Source of the DNA: Lysobacterales bacterium
Lineage (GTDB): Bacteria > Pseudomonadota > Gammaproteobacteria > Xanthomonadales > SZUA-36
NCBI GenBank assembly: GCA_026193295.1
Contig: JAPHSB010000317.1
Location: forward strand, 1 to 9,510
DNA length: 9,510 bases
Direction: 5' to 3'
The translations under genes were made by a program, and so were the position numbers. The notes below the pieces were generated by a model. It was not told the DNA's origin, ran no database searches, and was given only the letters and a program-made list of their open reading frames with translations. Shown here piece after piece: positions 1-6,150 of the stretch (position 1 is the stretch's first letter; every line of letters starts with the position of its first letter).

Positions 1-275
1 CCTTCCGCACCTTTCTCGCCGCAGCTTCCTTCCTTGCCCTTCTCACCGCAAGAGCCCTCTTCACCCTTTTCACCGCATTTGCCTTCTTCGCCCTTTTCAC
101 CGCACTTGCCTTCTTCGCCCTCGTGGTGGCCGGCCAGCATGTAGCCGCTATCGAGATCCGCCATGGCGAAGGGGTTGTCAGCAGCGACAGCGGTGCTGGA
201 AATGGCGATGGACGAGACGAATGCCACGCCGACGGCAGCTGCGATGGGTTTGGTGATCATGGTTTTGTCAGTCAT
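1..275 (-). CDS. hvfA: HvfA-like secreted Cys-repeat RiPP precursor (partial, 3' end off window)
   Basis: Seen: an open frame starts at the ATG at 275 and runs without a stop through 91 codons to the left edge. Residues 1-10 are polar with two Lys, 11-31 are hydrophobic (Ala/Val/Ile/Ser-rich), and STAVAA at 27-32 followed by Asp-Asn looks like a signal peptidase I site. After a short linker (33-52) comes a nine-residue repeat, GEEGKCGEK, with cysteines at 58, 67, 76 and 85. A good Shine-Dalgarno (TGGAGG) lies 9 nt before the ATG. Known family: EGKCG-type repeats behind a signal peptide mark HvfA precursors, whose cysteines are converted by an MNIO/DUF692 enzyme (HvfB) with a partner (HvfC) to oxazolone/thioamide groups that bind copper. 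Inferred: exported copper-binding or copper-buffering peptide. The frame is short and low-complexity, but the start, signal peptide and repeat agree. The C-terminus and any hvfB/hvfC lie outside. Alternative: an unmodified Cys-rich periplasmic protein. Confidence 0.85.
   Translation of the reverse strand, partial: MTDKTMITKPIAAAVGVAFVSSIAISSTAVAADNPFAMADLDSGYMLAGHHEGEEGKCGEKGEEGKCGEKGEEGSCGEKGKEGSCGEKGAE
12..119 (-). repeat. 27-nt in-frame tandem repeat coding GEEGKCGEK-type units
   Basis: Four consecutive 27-nt units can be read on the minus strand: 93-119 (GEEGKCGEK), 66-92 (GEEGKCGEK), 39-65 (GEEGSCGEK) and 12-38 (GKEGSCGEK). A fifth begins at 11 and runs off the edge. The first two units differ at a single base, the third position of the Lys codon before Cys, while the later units differ at several positions. 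The residue before Cys changes from Lys to Ser in units three and four. The array belongs to the HvfA-like coding region and is probably longer than shown. Confidence 0.9.
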
Positions 276-284
276 CGTAAAGAA

Positions 285-290
285 CCTCCA
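285..290 (-). promoter_or_regulatory. Ribosome binding site of the HvfA-like gene
   Basis: TGGAGG on the minus strand ends 9 nt before the ATG at 275-273. It is a strong match to the anti-Shine-Dalgarno and decides the start codon; the next in-frame ATG, at codon 6, would cut into the signal peptide and has no comparable site. Confidence 0.75.
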
Positions 291-396
291 AGGTTTTGTT
301 TTGAATGGGCCCAGGCCCTGATTTTCCAGTTTCTCGGGTTTGAACCGTTACCGGCTTCCGGCTCGATTCGGTGCAGGAGACCGGCACCAGCGCCGG

Positions 397-405
397 ATTA
401 TTACA
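397..405 (-). promoter_or_regulatory. Possible extended -10 element upstream of the HvfA-like gene
   Basis: The minus strand reads TGT then AATAAT, an extended -10 pattern (TGn plus a hexamer matching TATAAT at five of six bases). No recognisable -35 lies 16-18 bp upstream. If used, it would give a leader of roughly 115 nt starting close to the inverted repeat at 381-396. This is a weak, pattern-only call. Confidence 0.25.
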
Positions 406-429
406 TACAAAGGACGTTCGCTCTGCGGG

Positions 430-1059
430 TCAGGTCTTGTTCTTGAAACGGCAGAGGTCGCGCACGATGCACTCGGGGCAGGCTGGTTTGCGCGCCTTGC
501 AGGTATAGCGCCCGTGCAGGATCAGCCAGTGGTGCGCGTCTTTGCGGTAAACCTCGGGCACGGCGCGGAGCAGTTTCTGTTCTACCTGCAGCGGGGTTTT
601 GCCCGGTGCCAATCCGGTGCGGTTTGCAACGCGGAAGATGTGCGTGTCTACCGCAATGGTCGGCTCGCCGAAGGCGGTGTTCAGCACCACGTTGGCGGTC
701 TTGCGACCTACGCCGGGAAGCGCCTCGAGGCTTTTGCGGTCGCGGGGCACCGCGCCATCGTGCTGCTCGAGCAGGATGCGGCAAGTCTTGATGATGTTTT
801 CGGCCTTGGAATTGTAGAGCCCGATCGTCCGGATGTAGTCTTTCAGGCCGTCCACGCCCAGCCGCAGCAAGGCTGCCGGTGTGTTGGCCACCGGGAACAG
901 CTTGCGCGTGGCTTTGTTGACACCGACGTCGGTGGCCTGCGCCGACAGGATGACCGCCACCAACAGTTCAAACGGTGTCCGGTAGTCGAGCTCGGTTTGC
1001 GGTTCCGGTATCACCGACTGGAGGCGGCGAAAGAACTCGACCCTGTCCGCCACCTTCAT
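430..1059 (-). CDS. nth: Endonuclease III (DNA glycosylase/AP lyase)
   Basis: Removes oxidised pyrimidines from DNA and nicks the abasic site, the first step of base excision repair in the cytoplasm. The 209-residue product is close to the E. coli enzyme (211). Visible: the helix-hairpin-helix LPGVGRKTANVVL (114-126) with the catalytic Lys120, the catalytic Asp138 in AVDTHIFRV, and the C-terminal [4Fe-4S] loop with Cys187, 194, 197 and 203 in the C-x6-C-x2-C-x5-C spacing. These positions coincide with the numbering known for E. coli Nth. The ATG overlaps the rsxE stop by 4 bp (ATGA) and has GGAG 8 nt upstream, so translation is probably coupled. nth closes the rsx operon, as in E. coli and Vibrio. 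Nothing looks damaged. Confidence 0.98.
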   Translation of the reverse strand: MKVADRVEFFRRLQSVIPEPQTELDYRTPFELLVAVILSAQATDVGVNKATRKLFPVANTPAALLRLGVDGLKDYIRTIGLYNSKAENIIKTCRILLEQHDGAVPRDRKSLEALPGVGRKTANVVLNTAFGEPTIAVDTHIFRVANRTGLAPGKTPLQVEQKLLRAVPEVYRKDAHHWLILHGRYTCKARKPACPECIVRDLCRFKNKT

Positions 1060-1742
1060 GCGGTTCGCTCCACGGCTGGCTGCACTGCGCTTCGATCGGC
1101 CCGGGACAGCTGCGCTGCCTTGCTGTTCAGCCAGTTTCTCGCTGCCATCAGCAAGCCGAGTGCGATGAAAGCCCCCGGCGGGAGCATGGCCAGCAGGAAT
1201 CCCGGGTAGTCAGGGATCAATGTGAGCTGCAGCAGTTCGCCGAAGTCACCGAACAGCAGTTGCGCCTGGCTGAACAGGGTGCCGTGGCCCACTACCTCCC
1301 TGAATGCGCCCAGAGCCACCAGCGCCAGGCAGAAACCGAGGCCGGTAGCCAGGCCGTCGAGTGCGGACGGCAGGGGAGGGTTGCGCGAGGCAAACGCTTC
1401 GGCCCGGCCGATGATGGCGCAGTTGGTCACGATCAGCGGAATGAAAATACCCAGCACCCGGTACAGGTCATGAAACCAGGCCTGCATCAGGAGCTGGATC
1501 GTGGTGACCACCGACGCGATGATCAGCACGTAGGCCGGGATGCGGATTTCGGGTCGCAGCAGGCACCGGGACAGGGAGACAGCGACGTTGGAGCAGACCA
1601 GGGTCAAGGTCGTGGCCAGGCCGAGACCGATTCCGTTGATCGCGGTGCCCGTAACGGCCAGCAAAGGGCACAGGCCGAGCAAAATGACCAGGCCGGTGTT
1701 CTGCCGCCAGAGTCCGTCGATCACAATCTGCCGCGGTTTCAT
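1056..1742 (-). CDS. rsxE: Rnf/Rsx electron transport complex subunit E
   Basis: Integral inner-membrane subunit of the Rnf/Rsx complex, homologous to NqrD. The 228-residue protein has about six hydrophobic segments. Visible: GLCPLLAVT near the N-terminus with Cys25, and IPLIVTNCAIIGRAEAFA with Cys108. In the family, these two cysteines together with the pair in RsxA hold an intramembrane [2Fe-2S] cluster. The C-terminal tail (about 205-228) is soluble, rich in Arg and Ala. The ATG at 1742 overlaps the rsxG stop by 4 bp and has a GGGAG Shine-Dalgarno about 6 nt upstream; its own stop overlaps nth. It could only be confused with RsxA, but the length and the GRAEAF motif identify E. Confidence 0.96.
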   Translation of the reverse strand: MKPRQIVIDGLWRQNTGLVILLGLCPLLAVTGTAINGIGLGLATTLTLVCSNVAVSLSRCLLRPEIRIPAYVLIIASVVTTIQLLMQAWFHDLYRVLGIFIPLIVTNCAIIGRAEAFASRNPPLPSALDGLATGLGFCLALVALGAFREVVGHGTLFSQAQLLFGDFGELLQLTLIPDYPGFLLAMLPPGAFIALGLLMAARNWLNSKAAQLSRADRSAVQPAVERTA

Positions 1743-2386
1743 GGCTTCTCCCTCTCCGGTGTCGCGGGCGCATCGTACAAAAAATCGCGGTGGCGTTCAT
1801 GGTATTCCAGTGCAAGCCTCACCGCATTGACCACCGACCGTGGCGTGATGGTGGCGCCGGTGAACTGGTCGAAAGCTCCGCCGTCGCGGTGCACTGTCCA
1901 TTCCGTTGCCGGTGGTGCGCCCAGCGACCGGCCGTCAAAGGATCGTATCCAGTCGCTTTTCTCGATCTCGATGCCGTCGCCCAGCCCGGGTGTCTCGCGG
2001 TGGGAGGTCACTCGCACACCCGCCAGGCGTCCGTCGGCCTCGATACCGGCCAGCAAGCCGATGGGTCCGCTGTAGCCGTCGACGGCGATGAAGCGCAGGA
2101 TCACGGCTACGGGCTGGCCGCCGCGCCGGGCCCGGTAGGCGACGACTTCCTGGCCTTGCGGGAACCAGGTTTCATCGGCAAATGAGAACCGGTCGTCCTG
2201 CAGAACGTTGTCATAGCGATCTGGCAGGATTATTTGACCGAGCTGCTCCAGCACCACGCGTCGCTCCTGTTGTTCGATGCGCTTTGCGGTTGCCTGGTTG
2301 ACTCCGCTCAGGAGCGAGGTGCCGATCACGGCGACCAGGCCGAGTGACAGGGCGCTTTTTGCGAATGAGTTCCCGCTCGCCTTCAT
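1739..2386 (-). CDS. rsxG: Rnf/Rsx electron transport complex subunit G (covalent FMN)
   Basis: Single-span subunit whose periplasmic domain carries covalently bound FMN, homologous to NqrC. The product is 215 residues with a membrane anchor at about 13-30 (LSLGLVAVIGTSLLSGV), then the soluble FMN-binding domain. The flavinylation motif TGAT is at 176-179, with Thr179 the expected phosphoester acceptor; ETPGLGDGIE (131-140) is another family signature. The frame stays open further upstream into rsxD, but the ATG at 2386 gives the standard N-terminus and forms an ATGA overlap with the rsxD stop. No clear Shine-Dalgarno is seen, which fits coupled translation. FMN attachment would require the ApbE flavin transferase, which is not in this window. 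Confidence 0.96.
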   Translation of the reverse strand: MKASGNSFAKSALSLGLVAVIGTSLLSGVNQATAKRIEQQERRVVLEQLGQIILPDRYDNVLQDDRFSFADETWFPQGQEVVAYRARRGGQPVAVILRFIAVDGYSGPIGLLAGIEADGRLAGVRVTSHRETPGLGDGIEIEKSDWIRSFDGRSLGAPPATEWTVHRDGGAFDQFTGATITPRSVVNAVRLALEYHERHRDFLYDAPATPEREKP

Positions 2387-3420
2387 GCCGGTTGACCGAA
2401 AATCCTGGGACGCGTGTACCGGTCGATCAGTGGCGCCATCATGTTCATCAGCAAAACGGCAAAAGCGACGCCGTCCGGGTAAGCGCCCCAGCGGCGGATG
2501 GCTAAAGTGATGATGCCGACGCCGGCGCCGAATATCAGGCGGCCGCGCGGACTGGCGCAGCCACTGACCGGGTCGGTAGCGATGTAAAAGGCTCCGAGCA
2601 CCAGGGCGCCGGAAAACACGTGCTGCAGCGGGGCCGGATTGCTGCCCGGATCCGCCAGGTAGGCCGCGAGTCCCAGCAGCACGACGCTGCCGATCATCGT
2701 AACCGGAATCTGCCAACTGATGATTCGGCGCCACAGCAGCCACAGCCCGCCCAGCGCGTACCAGTTGGCGATCCACTCCCAACCCAGCCCGCCGAAGTCA
2801 CCGAAAATCGGGGCCTGGCGGGCCTCCGAGACCATCTTGCCAGTCGCGACACTGCTGCGGATCGTGTCGAGCGGCGTCGCGCCGGTAATGGCGTCCCAGG
2901 CAAGCCCGCCCGGCGGATGACCGGTTGCGATGGTCGACAGCACCTGGCCAAGGGTGGGCGCCCACGAAGCGAGTTCCAGCGGCGGCAGCCAGGCGGTCAT
3001 GAACTGCGGGAAACTGATCAGGACGACGACGTATCCGACCATCGCGGGATTGAACAGATTGTGGCCCAGGCCGCCGAATAAGTGCTTGGCAATCACGATG
3101 GCGAAAAACATGCCGACCAGGGCGATCCACCACGGGGCCAGCGGCGGCAGGCAGAGGGCGAACAGCAGAGCGGTCAGTGGCGCGCTGAAATCGCCGAGAA
3201 AGAGCTTCAGGGGCTTGCGGCGGATGGCGAGACAGCTGGCTTCGAACAGGAGCGCGAAGCCACAGGCCAGCAGAATCTGCACCACGATGCCCGGGCCGAA
3301 AAACCAGGCGTGGGCGATGACGCCCGGCAACAAGGCGTAAATCACCTGGAGCATGACGCTGCGCACCGTTGTCTGCGGCGGAAAATGCGGCGCACCGCCC
3401 GTATCGAAGTGGCGGATCAC
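2383..3420 (-). CDS. rsxD: Rnf/Rsx electron transport complex subunit D (covalent FMN)
   Basis: Polytopic inner-membrane subunit homologous to NqrB, part of the ion-translocating core. The 345-residue product has many hydrophobic helices, the conserved GGLGHNLFNPAMVG at 116-129, the flavinylation motif TGAT at 179-182 (Thr182 expected to carry FMN) and the C-terminal TDPVSGCASPRG and RRWGAYPDGVAFAVLLMN motifs. The start is GTG at 3420, overlapping the rsxC stop as GTGA, with AGGA several bases upstream. It begins MIRHFDTGGAPHF, resembling other RnfD N-termini. Length is normal for the family and no key residue is missing. Confidence 0.96.
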   Translation of the reverse strand: MIRHFDTGGAPHFPPQTTVRSVMLQVIYALLPGVIAHAWFFGPGIVVQILLACGFALLFEASCLAIRRKPLKLFLGDFSAPLTALLFALCLPPLAPWWIALVGMFFAIVIAKHLFGGLGHNLFNPAMVGYVVVLISFPQFMTAWLPPLELASWAPTLGQVLSTIATGHPPGGLAWDAITGATPLDTIRSSVATGKMVSEARQAPIFGDFGGLGWEWIANWYALGGLWLLWRRIISWQIPVTMIGSVVLLGLAAYLADPGSNPAPLQHVFSGALVLGAFYIATDPVSGCASPRGRLIFGAGVGIITLAIRRWGAYPDGVAFAVLLMNMMAPLIDRYTRPRIFGQPA

Positions 3421-4970
3421 GGGTTTTCCTGCCGTCGTGAGCGGGCCCGTTCGATGGCGTCAGCGATCCGTTTCTGCTTCTCCTGCCCATCGCCCAGGGC
3501 GCGTTTTTTTTCTTCCATGCGCCGCCGGCGGTCCTGTTTCAGCCGGTCCAGGCGCGCCTCTCGCGCTTCGAATCGCTGGCGGGCCGAGTCGGCAGCGAGG
3601 CGCTCCGCCTCCAGGCGGCGCAGTTCGGATTTACCATGCCGGAACCACTCCACCAGAGGTATGTGGCTCGGGCAGACAAAATCGCAGCAGCCACACTCGA
3701 TGCAATCGGCCAGCCCGGCCGATACCGTTTCATCCCACAGGCCATGGCGCACCGTCCACTGCAATTGCTGCGGTTGGAGCACGGCCGGACAGACCCGCGC
3801 GCATTCACCGCAGCGAATGCACGGCATCTCCGGTTGCGGCGGGCGTATTTCGTCCGAGCTGAGCACCAGGATGCAGTTGGCCGCCTTGATGACCGGATTG
3901 TCATCGCTGGCCAGCGCATAGCCCATCATCGGGCCGCCGAGCACCAGTCGTGCGGCGTCATCCGCGTAACCACCGGACTGCTCGACCAGAACGGAGATCG
4001 GCGTGCCGATCGGGGTCAGCAGGTTACGCGGCCTGCGCACGCCGCTGCCGGTGACGGTGACGATGCGCTCTACCAGTGGCTTGCCTTCCGTCACCGCCCG
4101 GGCGACAGCCGTGGCCGTGGCAACGTTCTGGCAGAGCAGCCCGAGATCGGTCGGTCGCCCGCCGCTCGGGACTTCCAGCCCGGTCAGCACCTGGATAAGT
4201 TGCTTCTCGCCGCCTTCCGGATAGATGGTCGTTACCTTGACGATGTCGATTTCGGCCGCAGCGGACTCGCGCAGAGCATGCTGCAACGCCTGGTGAACCG
4301 CACCCATCTGGTCTTCGATTGCGATCACGGTGCGCCGCGCTCCGACCGCTCGCTGCAGAATCCGCGCACCAAGGATGATCGACGCCGGCTGCTCGCGCAT
4401 GAGCATTTCGTCACAGCTGATGTATGGCTCGCACTCGGCGCCGTTGAGGATCAGGGTATGGATACCACGGCGGCTCGCCTCGTCAACCTTGTGCGCGGTG
4501 GGAAAGACCGCGCCGCCGAGGCCGACGATCCCGGCGCTTCGAATGGCTTGGCGCAGGACGTCAGGGTCGGCCTGTTGCCAGTTGTCGACAGGATGAAGTT
4601 CGGTCCACTGGTTGAGCCCATCGGGCTCAATGACGACGCAGCGCCCGTCGAACCCCGAGGGATGGCTGATCGGATGCGTTCCGATGGCGCTCACGGTGCC
4701 GGAGGTGGGTGCGTGCAAATAGCCGCTCCCCAGGTGCTCGACGCAACCGATGGCCTCGCCCTTCAAAACGTGCTGCCCCGCAGCCACGATGGGCTGGGCT
4801 TCCTGCCCCGATTGCTGCAGCAGCGGCACGTAGAAGCGCTCAGCTGGCGCGGCTCTCTCGATCGGCAATTCGCAGGAAATCCGCTTGTTGTGCCGCAGCT
4901 GCAAACCACCGTGAAAGTTGTGCAGAGTGGCGCCAGCGAGCTTTGCCTGGTCCATGGCGTCGCGGAGCAT
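3417..4970 (-). CDS. rsxC: Rnf/Rsx electron transport complex subunit C (NADH/FMN and Fe-S)
   Basis: Membrane-associated subunit expected to bind NADH and FMN and pass electrons through two [4Fe-4S] clusters. With the start used here it has 517 residues. Visible: an N-terminal barrel-sandwich region (about 15-130), the nucleotide/FMN region with GIVGLGGAVFPTAHK (148-162) and NGAECEPYISCDEMLM (176-191), YPEGGEKQL (250-258), and two ferredoxin motifs with Cys384/387/390/394 and Cys423/426/429/433. Residues 447-515 are a charged Arg/Lys/Glu-rich helix, probably coiled coil. The frame stays open 51 codons upstream inside rsxB, but the ATG at 4970 has AGGAGG 6 nt upstream and overlaps the rsxB stop by one base (TGATG), so it is preferred. 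The long Ala/Lys-rich repeat tail of the E. coli protein is absent. Confidence 0.96.
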   Translation of the reverse strand: MLRDAMDQAKLAGATLHNFHGGLQLRHNKRISCELPIERAAPAERFYVPLLQQSGQEAQPIVAAGQHVLKGEAIGCVEHLGSGYLHAPTSGTVSAIGTHPISHPSGFDGRCVVIEPDGLNQWTELHPVDNWQQADPDVLRQAIRSAGIVGLGGAVFPTAHKVDEASRRGIHTLILNGAECEPYISCDEMLMREQPASIILGARILQRAVGARRTVIAIEDQMGAVHQALQHALRESAAAEIDIVKVTTIYPEGGEKQLIQVLTGLEVPSGGRPTDLGLLCQNVATATAVARAVTEGKPLVERIVTVTGSGVRRPRNLLTPIGTPISVLVEQSGGYADDAARLVLGGPMMGYALASDDNPVIKAANCILVLSSDEIRPPQPEMPCIRCGECARVCPAVLQPQQLQWTVRHGLWDETVSAGLADCIECGCCDFVCPSHIPLVEWFRHGKSELRRLEAERLAADSARQRFEAREARLDRLKQDRRRRMEEKKRALGDGQEKQKRIADAIERARSRRQENP

Positions 4971-5557
4971 CAGCCGCCTCCTGCCTGCGCGGTCCTGACG
5001 TTCGCTGACGCGGCCAGCCGGGCGTTTTGGCCAGGTTGAGGCCAAACCCAGGGAGATTGCCTGGGGACCATTGCGATGCAGTCCACAGGGCAGGGCGGCA
5101 GGCACAGGTCGCAGCCGGTGCACTCGGCTTCAATAACGGTATGCATCCGTTTCGCGGCGCCGAGGATGGCGTCCACCGGGCAGGCCTGGATGCACAGCGT
5201 GCAGCCAATGCAGGCGCTTTCGTCAATGACGGCCACGCGGCGGGGCTGCTCCTGGCCATTGTCCGGGTTCAGCGGCAGCGGCTCCAAGCCCAGCAGGTCG
5301 GCCAGCGCCCGCACACCGGCTTCGCCACCGGGTGGGCATTGGTTGATGGGCGCTTCGCCGGATGCAATGGCTTCCGCGTAGGGGCGGCAACCAGGATAGT
5401 CGCACTGTCCGCATTGGGTCTGCGGCAGGAGAGCGTCGATGCGATCGACCACGGGGTCGGTTTCCACGCGAAACTTCTGCGCCGCCCACCCGAGCCCGAG
5501 GCCGAGCAGGCTGCCGAGCACCGTGAACAGGATGACCGCCGTGAACATCGCAGCCAC
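4970..5557 (-). CDS. rsxB: Rnf/Rsx electron transport complex subunit B (ferredoxin-like)
   Basis: Membrane-anchored multi-cluster ferredoxin that relays electrons in the Rnf/Rsx complex. The product is 195 residues (E. coli 192). Visible: a hydrophobic N-terminal helix (5-23), then a [4Fe-4S] domain with Cys49, 52, 57 and 74 (QCGQCDYPGCRPYAEAI), then two ferredoxin motifs with Cys116/119/122/126 and Cys146/149/152/156. The start chosen is GTG at 5557, which lines up with the N-terminus of E. coli RsxB as I recall it; an ATG at 5548, three codons in, has a better-spaced GAGG and is a reasonable alternative. It starts 4 bp after the rsxA stop, and its stop overlaps the rsxC start. The C-terminal tail after 165 is variable and Gly/Ala-rich. 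Confidence 0.96.
   Translation of the reverse strand: MAAMFTAVILFTVLGSLLGLGLGWAAQKFRVETDPVVDRIDALLPQTQCGQCDYPGCRPYAEAIASGEAPINQCPPGGEAGVRALADLLGLEPLPLNPDNGQEQPRRVAVIDESACIGCTLCIQACPVDAILGAAKRMHTVIEAECTGCDLCLPPCPVDCIAMVPRQSPWVWPQPGQNARLAASANVRTAQAGGG
4977..4982 (-). promoter_or_regulatory. Ribosome binding site of rsxC
   Basis: AGGAGG on the minus strand, inside the last codons of rsxB, ends 6 nt before the ATG at 4970-4968. It is the strongest Shine-Dalgarno in the operon and sets the rsxC start over both the longer open frame and the ATG five codons further in. Confidence 0.75.
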
Positions 5558-5561
5558 CGCC

Positions 5562-6143
5562 TCAGAGCCGGGCCAGGCCCGAGAAACCCATGAATGCGAG
5601 CGCCATCAGGCCGGCCGTGATCAGCCCGATGGGCGCGCCACGGAAATGGATCGGGACATCCGCGCGCGCCAGTCGCTCCCGCATGGCGGCAAAAGCAATC
5701 AGCACCACGCCGAAGCCGGCCGCTGCACCGAACCCATAGAGGGCCGACTGCAGCAAGTCGTGTTGCTGCTGCACATTCAGCAGGGCGACGCCCAGCACCG
5801 CGCAGTTGGTTGTGATCAGGGGCAGGAATATGCCCAGGATGCGATACAGCAGGGGGCTGCTCTTGCGCATGACCATCTCGGTCAACTGTACAACCGCTGC
5901 GATGACGAGGATGAAGCCCAGTGTCGACAGGTACTCCAGTCCCAGGGGCGTCAGAACATAGGCGCTGAGCAGGTAGCTCGACATCGAGGACAGGGTCAGC
6001 ACGAACAGGGTCGCGACGGACATGCCGATGGCGCCCTCGATTTTTCCGGAGACACCCATGAAGGGACACAGTCCGAGGAAGCGGACCAGGACGAAGTTGT
6101 TGGCCAGTACCGTGCTGACCAGTATCAGGACATACTCGGTCAA
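5562..6143 (-). CDS. rsxA: Rnf/Rsx electron transport complex subunit A
   Basis: Integral inner-membrane subunit homologous to NqrE, forming the inverted pair with RsxE. The 193-residue length equals E. coli RsxA. Visible: TVLANNFVLVRFLGLCPFMGVS with Cys26, and LGIFLPLITTNCAVLGVAL with Cys114; these cysteines are the family ligands of the intramembrane [2Fe-2S] shared with RsxE. About six membrane helices are apparent. The start is TTG at 6143: an in-frame TAA lies five codons upstream with no ATG or GTG between, and the next ATG (codon 41) would delete the first conserved cysteine. Only 7 bp separate it from the metG stop, with a weak GAAG nearby. It opens the rsx block. Confidence 0.96.
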   Translation of the reverse strand: MTEYVLILVSTVLANNFVLVRFLGLCPFMGVSGKIEGAIGMSVATLFVLTLSSMSSYLLSAYVLTPLGLEYLSTLGFILVIAAVVQLTEMVMRKSSPLLYRILGIFLPLITTNCAVLGVALLNVQQQHDLLQSALYGFGAAAGFGVVLIAFAAMRERLARADVPIHFRGAPIGLITAGLMALAFMGFSGLARL

Positions 6144-6150
6144 AGCCGCT

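Larger units (their letters stand above)
276..429. other. Intergenic spacer between nth and the HvfA-like gene
   Basis: These 154 bp hold no convincing gene. On the minus strand I see an extended -10-like TGTAATAAT at 405-397 without a good -35, a short inverted repeat CCGGC-6-GCCGG at 381-396, a perfect GGTT-2-AACC inverted repeat at 337-346, and a GC-rich GGGCC-2-GGCCC hairpin at 307-318 a little upstream of the ribosome binding site. None of the hairpins is followed by a T-run in the direction of transcription, so no intrinsic terminator for the nth end can be called. The spacer is long enough to carry an independent promoter for the HvfA-like gene. Confidence 0.6.

Noticed and set aside
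12..119. 27-nt repeat as a CRISPR or DNA-level repeat array
   Set aside because: There are no spacers; units are contiguous, in frame and diverge mostly at codon third positions, so it is a protein repeat.
346..351. GTAACG on the minus strand as an ECF sigma -35 element
   Set aside because: No matching -10 is found at 16-17 bp, so it cannot be called a promoter from sequence alone.
381..396. CCGGC-6-GCCGG inverted repeat as a terminator for nth
   Set aside because: The stem is only 5 bp and no T-run follows on the minus strand. It is compatible with chance in GC-rich DNA.
123..446. Plus-strand open frame of 107 codons opposite the HvfA-like gene
   Set aside because: The minus strand has a signal peptide, a repeat and a strong ribosome binding site; the plus frame has none of these.
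340..1209. Plus-strand open frame of 289 codons over nth
   Set aside because: It lies antisense to nth and the end of rsxE, has no recognisable motif and no ribosome binding site. Such frames are common opposite GC-rich genes.
975..2075. Plus-strand open frame of 366 codons over rsxE and rsxG
   Set aside because: Composition is Gln/Arg/Ser/Pro-rich and motif-free, and the opposite strand encodes clear membrane proteins. It is an antisense shadow.
3636..5039. Plus-strand open frame of 467 codons over rsxC
   Set aside because: Fully antisense to a well-supported rsxC, rich in Arg, Ala, Asp and His, with no family signature.
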